Positions 1-10,454 are shown, counted from the stretch's first letter. The stretch: 64,000 nucleotides of DNA from Chondrosia reniformis (GCA_947172415.1 OX359198.1:3193401-3257400), one strand, 5' to 3'. The notes: a model not told the origin generated them from the sequence alone. Made by a program: numbers and translations.

Positions 1-52
1 CGAAGCTCTACGAACTATCCCGGACATAAAAAAATTCCACAGATTTCGAAAA
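1..52 (-). repeat. Satellite B fragment, inverted
   Basis: Read on the minus strand this matches satellite B: the words for the TTCGAAAT box and the GTAGAGCTTCG box occur in the order and spacing seen in the plus-strand arrays at 2086-8765. Less than half a monomer is visible because the window starts here. It is the only satellite B on the minus strand that I found in the window. Confidence 0.8.
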
Positions 53-225
53 ATGGCCGTTTTTGCCCTCATAGACCGATGAGGCCATTAAGACCTTCAG
101 CCAAAAATGGGCGTTGAGGGCCAAAACGGCCTTTTTGGAGATGAGGCCCTTAACGGCCTTACTGGCTAGTGGGAGTCAAAAAGGCATTTTTCTGAAAACG
201 CCGATATTGACCTCACAGGCCAGTA
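53..225 (-). repeat. Satellite A, inverted segment
   Basis: About 1.2 monomers of satellite A in the orientation opposite to the rest of the array. The minus-strand reading follows the forward monomer in order. The plus strand from 114 can be translated into a peptide (KTAFLE, PLTALLA, GSQKGIF) that resembles the peptides on the minus strand of forward monomers (KTAILE, PLTALLA, GSQNGIF). That is direct evidence of an orientation switch. The left junction with inverted satellite B has the same form as the right A/B junction near 2070-2100. The switch lies in the dyad GGCCAGTAAG at 218-235, so its exact base is not defined. Confidence 0.75.
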
Positions 226-2085
226 AGACGTTAAGGTCTTCATTTCCACAAAGGCTGTTTTCGACCCCATCGACCCTTTTGGCGATGAGGGTCTTAACGG
301 CCTAACTGGCCTGTAATGGCAAAAACGGCGGTTTTTGAAAAATGCCATTTTGTCTGTCGCCGGCCAGTGAGGCCGTTAAGGGCTTTATTTCCAAAATGGC
401 AGTTTTGGACCCCATCGGCCCTTTTGACGATAAGGGTCTTAACGGCCTGACTGGCCTCTTAGGGCAAAAACGGCGTTTTTTGAAAAAGCCATTTTGACTC
501 CCGCCGCCCAGTAAGGCTGTTTAGGGCTTTATTTCCAAAAAGTACGTTTTCGACCCAATCGACCCTTTTGGCCATGAGGGTTTAACGGCCTTTCTGGCCT
601 GTGAGGGCAAAATCGGCGTTTTTTGTAAAAAGCCATTTTGACTCCCGCCGGCCAGTAAGGCCGTTAATGGCTTCATTTCAAAAATGGCCTTTTTGGACCC
701 CATCGGCACTTTTGGCGATAATGCTCTTAACGGCCTGACTGGCCTGTGGGAGCAAAAACGGCGTTTGTTGAAAAATGCCATTTTGACTCCCGCCGGCTAG
801 TAAGGCCGTTAAGGGCTTCATTTCCACAAAGGCTGTTTTCGACCCCATCGGCCCTTTTGGCGATGAAGGTCTTAACGGCCCTACTGGCCTCTTAGGGCAA
901 AAACGGCGTTTTTTGAAAAATGCCATTTTGTCTCTCGCCGGCCAGTAAGGCCGTTAAGGGCTTCATTTCCAAAATGGCCTTTTTGGACCCCATCGGCCCT
1001 TTTGACGATGAGGGCCTTAACGGCCTGACTGGCCTCTAAGGGCAAAAACGGCGTTTTTTGAAAAAGCCATTTTGACTCCCGCCGGCCAGTAAAGCTGTTT
1101 AGGGCTTTATTTCCAAAAAGTCCGTTTTCGAACCAATCGACCCTTTTGGCCATGAGGGTCTTAACGGCCTTTCTGGCCTGTGAGGGCAAGATCGGCGTTT
1201 TTTGGAAATGGCCATTTTGACTCCCGCCGGCCAGTAAGGTCGTTAAGGGCTTCATTTCAAGAATGGCGTTTTGGACCCCATCGGCACTTTTGGCGATAAT
1301 GCTCTTAACGGCCTGACTGGCCTGTGGGAGCAAAAACGGCGTTTGTTGAAAAATGCCATTTTGACTCCCGCCTGCTAGTAAGGCCGTTAAGGGCTTCATT
1401 TCAAGAATGGCCGTTTTCGACCCCATCGGCACTTTTGGCGATAATGCTCTTAACGGCCTGACTGGCCTGTGGGAGCAAAAACGGCGTTTGTTGAAAAATG
1501 CCATTTTGACTCCCGCCGGCTAGTGAGGCCGTTAAGGGCATCATTTCCAAAATGGCCGTTTTGGACCCCATCGGCCCTATTGACGATGAGGGTCTTAACG
1601 GCCTTTCTGGCCTATGAGGGCAAAAACTGAGTTTTTTGAAAATGCCATTTTGACTCCCGCCGGCCAGTAAGGCCGTTAAGGGCTTCATTTCAAAAATGGC
1701 CGTTTTGGACCCCATCGGCACTTTTGGCGATAATGCTCTTAACGGCCTGACTGGCCTGTGGGAGCAAAAACGCCGTTTGTTGAAAAATGTCATTTTGACA
1801 CCCGCCGGCTAGTAAGGCCGTTAAGGGCTTCATTTCCAAAATGGCCGCTTTAGACCCCATCGGCCCTTTTGGCGATAAGGCTCTTAACGGCATGACTGGC
1901 CTATGGGAGCAAAAACGGCGTTTGTTGAAAAATGCCATTTTGACTCCAGCCGGCCAGTGAGGCCGTTAAGGGCTTCATTTCAAAAATGGCCGTTTTGGAC
2001 ACCATCGGCCCTTTTGGCGATAAGGCTCTTAACGGTCTGACTGGCCTGTGAGGGCAAAAAAGGTGTATTTTTAAAAATCGAAGAT
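226..2085 (+). repeat. Satellite A tandem array (144/145-bp monomer)
   Basis: About 13 head-to-tail monomers. The marker GGGCTT recurs near 380, 524, 668, 813, 958, 1102, 1247, 1391, 1536, 1680, 1825 and 1970, giving spacings of 144 or 145 in an irregular mix. Each monomer has AACGGCCTGACTGGCC early and GGCCAGTAAGGCCGTT later, which are near reverse complements, so the monomer carries an internal dyad. GC is clearly higher than in the 13-bp array. Several minus-strand open frames (for example 881-1504 and 1401-1793) are by-products of the repeat. No gene is supported. Confidence 0.93.
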
Positions 2086-4989
2086 CATTTTTAACTCGGG
2101 GATAGGTCGGATAGCTTCGTGGACCCTTTATTCGCATTCGGCGGCCACTTTTATACTAGAAAAGGTCTTTGTTACAACTTCATAGCCCATATTTTCGAAA
2201 TCGGCGGCCATTTTTAACTCGGGATAGGTCGTAGAGCTTCGGGGACCTTTTAATCGGATTAGGCGGCCACTTTTATCCTAGAAACGGTCTTTGTTACAAC
2301 TTCATAGCCCATATTTTCGAAATCGGCGGCCATTTTAACTCAGGGATAGGTCGTAGAGCTTCGGGGACCCTTTAATCGGGTTTGGCGGCCATTTTTATCC
2401 TAAAAATGGTCTTCGTTTCGGCTTCATAGCTCATATTTTCGAAATCGGCGGCCATTTTTATCTCGGTGATAGGTTGTGGAGCTTCGGGGACCCTTTAATC
2501 GGATTCGGCGGCCATTTTTATCCTAGAAAAGGTCTTCGGTACGGCTTCATAGCCTAAATTTTCGAAATCGGTGGCCATTTTTATCTCGGTAATAGGTCGT
2601 GGAGCTTCGGGGACCCTTTAATCCGATTCGGCGGCCATTTTAATCCTAGAAATGGTCTTCGTTACGGCTTCATAGACCATATTTTCGAAATCGGCGGCCA
2701 TTTTTAACTCGGGGATAGGTCGTAGAGCTTCGGGGACCCTTTAATCGGATTCGGCGGCCATTTTTTTCCTAGAAACTATCTTCAGTACGGCTTCATAGCC
2801 CATATTTTCAAAATCGGCGGCCATTTTTAACTCGGGATAGGTCGTAGAGCTTCGGGGACCTTTTAATCGGATTAGGCGGCCATTTTTATCCTAGAAACGT
2901 CCTTCATTACGGTTTCATAGCCCATATTTTCAAAATCGGCGGCCATTTTTCTCTCGGTGATAGGTCGTGGAGCTTCGGGGACCCTTTAATCGGATTCGGC
3001 GGCCATTTTTATCCCAGAACCTATCGTCGGTACGGCTTCATAGCCCATATTTTAGAAATCGGCGGCCATTTTTAACTTCGGGATAGTTCGTAGAGCTTCG
3101 GGGACCCTGTTATCGGATTCGGCGGCCATTTTTATCCCAGAAACTATCTTCGGTACGGCTTCATAGCCCATATTTTCAAAATCGCCGGCCATTTTTAACT
3201 CGGGATAGGTCGTAGAGCTTCGGGGACCCTTTAATCAGATTCGGCGGCCATTTTTATCCTAGAAATGGTCTTCGTTTCGGTTTCATAGCTCATATTTTCG
3301 AAATCGGCGACCATTTTTAACTCGGGGATAGGTCGTAGAGCTTCGGGGACCCTTTATTCGGATTAGGCGGCCATTTTGATCCTAGAAACGGTCTTTGGTT
3401 ACAACTTCATAGCCCATATTTTCAAAATCGGCGGCCATTTTTAACTCTGGATAGGTCGTAGGGCTTCGGGGACCCTTTAATCGGATTAGGCGGCCATTTT
3501 GATCCTAGAAACGGTCTTTGGTTACAACTTCATAGCCCATATTTTTGAAATCGACGGCCATTTTTAATTCAGGGATAGGTCGTAGAGCTTCGGGGACCCT
3601 TTAATGAAATTCGGCGGCCATTTTTATCCTAGAAACGACCTTCATTACGGTTTCATAGCCCATATTTTCGAAATCGGCGGCCATTTTTAACTCGGTGATA
3701 GGTAGAAGACCTTCGGGGATCAGTTCTTCGAATTCATCGGCCATTTTTATCCTACAAAACTCTCTTCGGTAAGGCTTCATAGCCCATGTTTTCGATATCG
3801 GCAGCCATTTTATCTCTAATAGGTCTTAGAGGGTCGAGGATCCTACATTCTGATTCGGCGGCCATTTTATCCTAGAAATGGTCTTCGTTACCGCTTCATA
3901 GCCCATTTTTTCGAAATCGGCGGCCATTTTAAACAAGGGGATAGGTCGTAGAGCTTCGGGGACCCTTTAATCGGATTCGGCGGCCATTTTATCCTAGAAA
4001 CTATCTCCGGTACGGCCTCATAGCCCATATTTTCAAAATCGGCGCCCATTTTTGACTCGGGATAGGTCGTAGAGCTTCGAGGACCCTTTAATCGGATTCG
4101 GCGGCCATTTTTATCCTAGAAACGGTCTTTGTTACAACTTCATAGACCATATTTTCGAAATCGGCGGCCATTTTTAACTCAGGGATAGGTCGTAGAGCTT
4201 CGGGGACCCTTTAATCAAATTCGGCGGCCATTTTTATCCTAGAAACGATCTTCGTTACGCTTTCATAGCCCATATTTTCAAATCGGCGGCCATTTTTAAC
4301 TTGGGGATAGCTCGTTGAGTTTCGGGGACCTGTGATCGGATTAGGCGGCCATTTTAATCCTAGAAACGGTCTTCGTTACAACTACATCGCCCATATTTTC
4401 GAAATCGGCGGTCATTTTTAAGTCAGGGATAGGTCGTAGAGCTTCGGAGAACCTTTAATCCGATTAGGCGGCCATTTTTATCCTAGAAACGGTGTTAGGT
4501 CAGCCTTCACAGGCCATATTTTCGAAATCGACGGCCATTTTTAACTCAGGGATAGGTTGTAAAGGTTCGGGGACCCTTTAATCGGATTCGGGGGCAAGTT
4601 TTTTCCTAGAAATGATCTTCGTTACAGTTTCATAGCCCTTATTTTCGAAATCAGCGGCCATTTTTAACTCGATGATACGTCGCAGACATTCGGGGACACT
4701 TTAATCGGATTCGGCGGCATTTTTTATCCTAGAAACTGTCTTCGGTACGGCTTCATAGTCCATATTTTCGAAATCGGCGGCCATTTTTATTTCGGTGATA
4801 GGTCGTAGAGCGTCAGAGATCCTTAATTCTGATTCGGCGGCCATTTTATCTTAGAAATGTTCTTCGTAACCGTTTTATAGCCCATATTTTCGAAATCGAC
4901 GGCCATTTTTAACTCGGGGATAGGTCGTAGAGCTTCGGGGACCCTTCATTCGGATTCGGCGGCCATTTATATCCTGGAAACGTCTTCGG

Positions 4990-5640
4990 TACTGCTTCAT
5001 AGCCCATATTTTCAAAATAGGCGGCAATTTTTAACTCGGTGATAGGTCGTAGAGCTTCGGGGACCATTTATTCGGATTCGGCAGCCATTTTTTCCTAGAA
5101 AAGGTCTTCGGTATGGCTTCATAGCCCATATTTTCGAAATCGGGGACCATTTTTAACTCGGTGATAGATCGTAGAGCTTCTGGGACCCTTTATTCAGATT
5201 CGGCGGCCATTTTTATCCTTGAAACGGTCTTTGTTACGGCTTCATAGCCCATATTTTCAAAACCGGCAGCCATTTTAACTCAGTGATAGGTCGTAGAGCT
5301 TCGTGGATCCTTTATTCATATTCGGCGGCCATTTTTATCCTGAAACGGTCTTCGGTACGACTTCAGAGCCCATATTTTCAAAATCGGTGGCCATTTTTGA
5401 CTCGGTGATAGTTCGTAGAGCTTTGGGGACCCATTATTCAGATTCTGCTGCCATTTTTAACCTAGAAACGGTTTTCGGTACCGCTTCATAGCCCATATTT
5501 TCAAAATAGGCGGTCATTTTTAACACTGGTATTAGTCGTATAGCTTCGGGGACACTTTATTCGGATTCGGCGGCCATTTTTATCCTGGAAAAGGTCTTCG
5601 GGACGGCTTCATAGCCCATATATTCAAAATCGGCGACCAT
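4990..5640 (+). repeat. Higher-order block in satellite B, copy 1 (1.84-kb offset)
   Basis: A run of about five monomers with shared private variants (CAAAATAGGCGGC, AAAACCGGCAGCC, GATTCTGCTGCC, AACACTGGTATTAG) that recur in the same order about 1,844 bp downstream, i.e. 15 monomers. Identity between the two blocks is visibly much higher than between neighbouring monomers. Confidence 0.85.
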
Positions 5641-5645
5641 TTTTA

Positions 5646-6260
5646 ACTCGGGGATAGGTCGTAGAGCTTCGGGGACCATTTATTCAGATTCGGCGATCGT
5701 TTTTATCTTAAAAACGGTCTTCGTTACGGCTTCATAGCCCATATTTTTGAAATTTGCGGCCATTTTTAACTCGGGGATAGGTCGTAGAGCTTCGGGGACC
5801 CTTTAATCGGATTCAGCGGCCATTTTTATCCTAGAAACTGTCTTTGTTACGGCTTCATAGCCCATTTTTTCAAAATCGGGGGCCATTTTAAACTTGGGGA
5901 TAGGTCGTAGAGCTTCGGGGACCCTTTAATCGGATTTGGCAGCCATTTTTATCCTGGAAACTATCTTCGGGACGGCTTCATAGCCCATATTTTCGAAATC
6001 GGCAGCCATTTTTAACTCGGTGATAGTTCGTAGAGCTTCGGGGACCCTTCATTTCGATTCGGCGACCATTTTTATCCTGGAAACGGTCTTCGGTACAGTT
6101 TCATAGCCCATATTTTCGAAATCGGCGGCTATTTTTAACTCGGTGATAGGTCGTAGAGCTTCGGGGACCCTTTATTCAGATTCGGCGGCCATTTTTATCC
6201 TAGAAACTGTCTTCGGTACGGCTTCATAGCCCATATTTTCGAAATCGTCGGGCATCTTTA
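5646..6260 (+). repeat. Higher-order block in satellite B, second pair, copy 1
   Basis: Monomers with the variants AAATTTGCGGCC, AAAATCGGGGGCC and CCTTCATTTCGATTC. The same series starts again at about 7736, an offset of about 2,090 bp (17 monomers). The offset differs from the 15-monomer one just upstream, so about two monomers were gained or lost between the two copies. Confidence 0.83.
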
Positions 6261-6834
6261 TCTCAGTGATAGGTCGTAGAGCGTCGGGTATCCTTAATTC
6301 TGATTCGGCGGCCATTTTATCTTAGAAATGTTCTTCGTAACCGTTTCATAGCCCATATTTTCAAAATCGACGGCCATTTTTAACTCGGGGATAGGTCGTA
6401 GAGTTTCGTGGACCCTTTAATCGGTTTCGGCGGCCATTCTTATCCCAGAAAGGTCTTCGGTAAGCCTTCACAGCCCATATTTTCGAAATCGGCGACCATT
6501 TTTATCTCAAGGATAGGTCGTAGACCTTCGGGGACCCTTTATTCAGATTCGGCGGCCATTTCATCCTAGAAACTGTCTTCGGTACGGCTTCATAGCCCAT
6601 ATTTTCGAAATCGGTGGACATTTTTATCTCGGTGATAGGTCGTGGAGCTTCGGGGACCCTTTAATCGGATTCGGCGGCCATTTTTATCCTAGAAATGGTC
6701 GGTCTTCGTTACAGCTTCATAGCCCATATTTTTGAAATCGGTGGCCATTTTTAACTCGAGGATAGGTCGTAGAGCTTCGGGGACCCTTTAATCGGATTCG
6801 GCGGCAATTTTTATCCTAGAAACTATCTTCGGTA

Positions 6835-7485
6835 CAGCTTCATAGCCCATATTTTCAAAATAGGCGGCAATTTTTAACTCGGTGATAGGTCATAGAGCTT
6901 CGGGGACGATTTATTCGGATTCGGCAGCAATTTTTATCCTAGAAAAGGTCTTCGGTATGGCTTCATAGCCCATATTTTCAAAATCGGCGACCGTTTTTAA
7001 CTCGGTGATAGATCGTAGAGCTTCGGGGACCCTTTATTCGGATTCGGCGGCCATTTTTATCCTTGAAACGGTCTTTGTTACGGCTTCATAGCCCATATTT
7101 TCAAAACCGGCAGCCATTTTAACTCAGTGATAGTTCGTAGAGCTTCGTGGATCCTTTATTCGTATTCGGCGGCCATTTTTATCCTGAAACGGTCTTCGGT
7201 ACGACTTCAGACCCCATATTTTCAAAATCGGTGGCCGTTTTTGACTCGGTGATAGTTCGTAGAGCTTTGGGGACCCATTATTCAGATTCTGCTGCCATTT
7301 TTAACCTAGAAACGGTCTTCGGCACGGCTTCATAGCCCATATTTTCAAAATAGGCGGTCATTTTTAACACTGGTATTAGTCGTATAGCTTCGGGGACACT
7401 TTATTCGGATTCGGCGGCCATTTTTATCCTGGAAAAGGTCTTCGGTACGGCTTCATAGCCCATATATTCAAAATCGGCGACCATT
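6835..7485 (+). repeat. Higher-order block in satellite B, copy 2
   Basis: Partner of the block at 4990-5640. The same private variants appear in the same order, with only scattered substitutions. Confidence 0.85.
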
Positions 7486-7735
7486 TTTAACTCGGAAGGA
7501 GGTCGTAGAGCTTAGGGAACCCGTTAATCGGATTCGGCAGCCATTTTAATCCTAGAAAGGTTTTCTTTACGGATTCATACCCCATATTTTCGAAATTGGC
7601 GGCCATTTTCGACTCGAGGATAGGTCGTAGAGCTTCGGGGTCCCTTTAATCGAATTCGGCGGCCATTTCTATTCTAGAAACGGTCTTTGGTACGGCTTCA
7701 AAACCCCATATTTTCCAAATTGGCGGCCATTTTTA

Positions 7736-8262
7736 ACTCGGGGATAGGTCGTAGAGCTTCGGGGACCATTTATTCAGATTCGGTGACCGTTTTTATCCTA
7801 AAAACGGTCTTCGTTACGGCTTCATAGCCCATATTTTTGAAATTTGCGGCCATTTTTAACTCGGGGATAGGTCGTAGAGCTTCGGGGACCCTTTAATCGG
7901 ATTCAGCGGCCATTTTTATCCTAGAAACTGTCTTTGTTACGGCTTCATAGCCCATTTTTTCAAAATCGGGGGCCATTTTAAACTTGGGGATAGGTCGTAG
8001 AGCTTCTGGGACCCTTTAATCGGATTTGGCAGCCATTTTTATCCTGGAAACTATCTTCGGGACGGCTTCATAGCCCATATTTTCGAAATCGGCAGCCATT
8101 TTTAACTCGGTGATAGTTCATAGAGCTTCGGGGACCCTTCATTTCGATTCGGCGGCCATTTTTATCCTGGAAACGGCCTTCGGTACAGTTTCATAGCCCA
8201 TATTTTCGAAATCGGCGGCTATTTTTAACTCGGTGATAGGTCGTAGAGCTTCGGGGACCCTT
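7736..8262 (+). repeat. Higher-order block in satellite B, second pair, copy 2
   Basis: Partner of 5646-6260. It ends where the next monomer (ATTAGGTGGCC) no longer matches the first copy. Confidence 0.82.
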
Positions 8263-8891
8263 TATTCGGATTAGGTGGCCATTTTAATCCATGAAAAGGT
8301 CTTCGTTACGGCTTTATAGCTCATATTTTCGAAATTGGCGGCGATTTTCGACTCGAGGATAGGTCGTAGAGCTTCGGGGTCCCTTTAATCGGATTCGGCA
8401 GCCATTTTTATCCTAGAAACTGTCTTCGGTCAGGCTGAATAGCCCATATTTTCAAAATCGGCGGCCATTTTTTACTCGGGGATAGGTTGTAGAGCTTCTG
8501 GGACCATTTATTCAGATTCAGCGGCCATTTTTATCCTAGGAACGGTCTTCGTTACGGCTTCATGGCCATTTTTAACTCGGTGATAGGTCGTAGAGCTTCG
8601 TGGACCCTTTAATGGGATTCAGCGGCCATTTTTATCCTAGAAACTGTCTTCGTTACGGCTTCATAGCCCATATTTTCGAAATCGACGGCCTTTTTCGACT
8701 CTGAGATAGATCATAGAGCTTCGGGAACCCGTAAATTGGATTCGATGGCCATTTTAATCCTGGAAATTTATAGCATGGCTGTTCTATATTTAACTCTACA
8801 TAGTCTCGTTTCGGCGATTTTCAGCCTAATTCGGAATTTTGCTCCTATACTAATGTATGGGGAAAACGAAACAACCCGTACCATCCCTACA

Positions 8892-8915
8892 TAGAGAGTA
8901 CTACCGTACTCTCTG
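8892..8915. other. Short perfect hairpin
   Basis: AGAGAGTAC (8893-8901), a 4-base loop TACC, then GTACTCTCT (8906-8914): nine perfect base pairs, plus a possible wobble pair outside. No following T-run marks it as a terminator, and the function is unknown. Confidence 0.6.
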
Positions 8916-9084
8916 ATAGTGTTATGCTAAAGAAAACAAGATACCATAGAAGGTTAGATCCTGCCAAAAAATAGTGTCCAAACTTGTTTGACTTTTACTA
9001 CTGTTAATACAAAAAGTGGTAACTACATCCAATAGCTAGTTTTGTTCGCGTCCCAGTAATGCCAAATTGAAAAAGGAGGCATGA

Positions 9085-9169
9085 CGGCGTCTAGTCTTGT
9101 GAACGTGAACCAGACCCCTGGCAGTTCTTCGAACCTTTCAGGGGTGTGGTCCACAAGGCTAGACGGCCG
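9085..9169. other. Long imperfect hairpin, precursor-like
   Basis: The 5' arm GTCTAG, CTTG, AACCA and ACCCCTG pairs in order with CAGGGGT, TGGT, CAAG and CTAGAC of the 3' arm. A terminal GTTC-TTC-GAAC hairpin closes the structure. Bulges are small, giving about 85 bases of stem-loop, the size and shape expected of a microRNA precursor or a small foldback element. Which strand would be transcribed cannot be told. It is not part of any of the satellites. Confidence 0.6.
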
Positions 9170-10085
9170 CGGCACTAAATGAGTCTAGATCGTCACAGGA
9201 AGGATGTTAACTAGTGGGCACTTTGACGCCGAGTTAGCGCGGAGTCGTGCGATCTATCTTTATATAATTCATTTTAATACGATTTTACATCTTTTCCGTT
9301 TCATAGAGGTTTTATTGGGGCTATATCATTTCTTTAGCGTTCGTTATACGGGATATAGAGATTTCGTTATTCGGAGGTTACGTAAGTATGGAATCCTATG
9401 ACAACTATTCGGGCCACAGAAAAATGTCTGTAGTAGAGAGGTTTCCGCTATTCAGGCAGTCCGTTATAGGAGGTTCCACTGTAGTTAACCATTTTATTAT
9501 AATAAGATAATTGTACAATAATATGACTATATATAGATAATAGATTTATAGTTTGATAAGTTTATGTATATATATATAAAAACAATGTCAGATTCTAGCC
9601 TCAGAATTTGTTAGCTCGATAAAATCTGGTACACTTAGCTTTTTGGATTAGTGTCTGGATCCTCTTAGGCATGTCACGGCAGATCACAATAGTAAGAAAT
9701 TGAGCATATATCTAATCCAGTAAATTGTAGTTGCGTATGGTTGCCTCTTCTTTTCTGAAATCATGTGTGCTAATCGTTTCTAATGGTTTGTACATACAAC
9801 TAGTACATACAACTAGTACATACAACTAGTACATACAATTACTACATATAACTATATAGTACACACAAGTGGTACATACAACTGGAACATATATACAACT
9901 ACTAAATACGTTTAGTAAATACAACTAGTAAATATAACTAGTACATACAACAATTACACACAACTAGTACATAAAACCAGTACATACAATTGTACACACA
10001 ACCACTACATACAATTGAGTACACACAACTAGTATATACTTACAACAGGTAAATATAACTAGTACTAGTACATACAACTAGTAAA

Positions 10086-10090
10086 AACAA
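10086..10090 (+). repeat. Target-site duplication, left
   Basis: AACAA, repeated exactly at 10450-10454 on the other side of the hairpin-ended element. Removing the element and one copy restores ordinary 13-bp array sequence. Confidence 0.6.
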
Positions 10091-10449
10091 GGAGTTCGAG
10101 GCGCCCCTAAGTAAACTCGAACTACTTGGCTGCTTCTCATAGATATCCGGTTAACCGATTTCCGATCGACTCTTGTTGGCCGTCAATTTTTCAAGGCCAT
10201 ATCTCGTAGAAAACGTTTTTACGCAAGCTTTACGTTACATAGTATTAGTAAGGGTGGTTTTTAAGTCCATTTCGTTCGTTCACTGTTCTACGCTAAGGAA
10301 GAGAAAGCTAATTTTAAGCTAGAAAACGAAAGCTAGCCGAACGTCCGCCATTTTTTGACAGATATATATATATATATACAAGACTACGAACAGGAAGCCA
10401 TATGTTAACATAATTTCTGAAAACAATATAGGGGCGCCTGTGGCACCCC
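10091..10449 (-). mobile_element. Hairpin-ended non-autonomous element, copy D1
   Basis: About 359 bp with no open frame, near identical to D2 at 56885-57267 apart from a 24-base loss. In the orientation used for the family it lies on the minus strand: it starts GGGGTGCCACAGG and runs through TTGTTTTC, an AT-repeat and a TTTTACGAGATATGG stretch to the AGTAGTTCGAGTTTAC end. The start forms an 8-bp hairpin (GGGGTGCC with GGCGCCCC, one G-T wobble). The missing 24 bases are exactly half of the other terminal hairpin. Flanked by AACAA on both sides. It resembles no superfamily that I can name; a MITE-like DNA element is the best guess. Confidence 0.75.
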
Positions 10450-10454
10450 AACAA

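Larger units (their letters stand above)
2086..8765 (+). repeat. Satellite B tandem array (~123-bp dimeric monomer)
   Basis: About 54 head-to-tail monomers. The box GTAGAGCTTCGGGG recurs near 2231, 2353, 2476, 2599 and 2722, spacings of 122-123. Each monomer has two halves of about 62 bp, both starting GGCGGCCATTTTTA. One continues TCCTAGAAACGGTCTTCG and holds GGCTTCATAGCCCATA and TTTCGAAATC; the other continues ACTCGGGGATAGGTCG and holds AGCTTCGGGGACCC. Shared words (GGTC, GCTTC) at matching places in both halves point to an older ~62-bp unit. The array becomes more divergent near its right edge (8570-8765). No coding content is credible. Confidence 0.95.
8766..9788. other. Non-repetitive spacer between satellite B and the 13-bp array
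   Basis: About 1 kb with no tandem periodicity. It differs from both flanking satellites and is the longest single-copy-looking stretch apart from the 48-kb transposon. Two inverted repeats stand out (8892-8915 and 9085-9169). There is an AT-rich part at 9480-9590. I recognise no protein, tRNA, 5S or spliceosomal RNA. A 65-codon open frame at 9204-9401 has no recognisable features. No satellite copies of this spacer appear elsewhere in the window. Confidence 0.7.

Noticed and set aside
881-1504. 207-codon open frame on the minus strand, and similar shorter ones at 166-2137
   Set aside because: They are the repeated satellite A monomer read in a frame that stays open because 144 is divisible by 3. 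Frame is lost at 145-bp units, and no domain or conserved start is present.
5303-5491. 62-codon open frames at 5303-5491 and 7147-7335 with near-identical peptides
   Set aside because: They are the same satellite B monomers in two higher-order copies. The similarity comes from DNA duplication, not from protein constraint.
2086-8765. CENP-B box in satellite B
   Set aside because: TTCG occurs several times per monomer, but the required A and CGGG at the fixed distances are not there.
9204-9401. 65-codon open frame in the spacer
   Set aside because: Length is within chance for AT-rich DNA, the peptide has no recognisable domain, and no promoter or splice context supports it.
8766-9788. tRNA, 5S rRNA or snRNA gene in the spacer
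   Set aside because: I saw no box A/box B pair with a cloverleaf, no 5S internal control region and no snRNA core.
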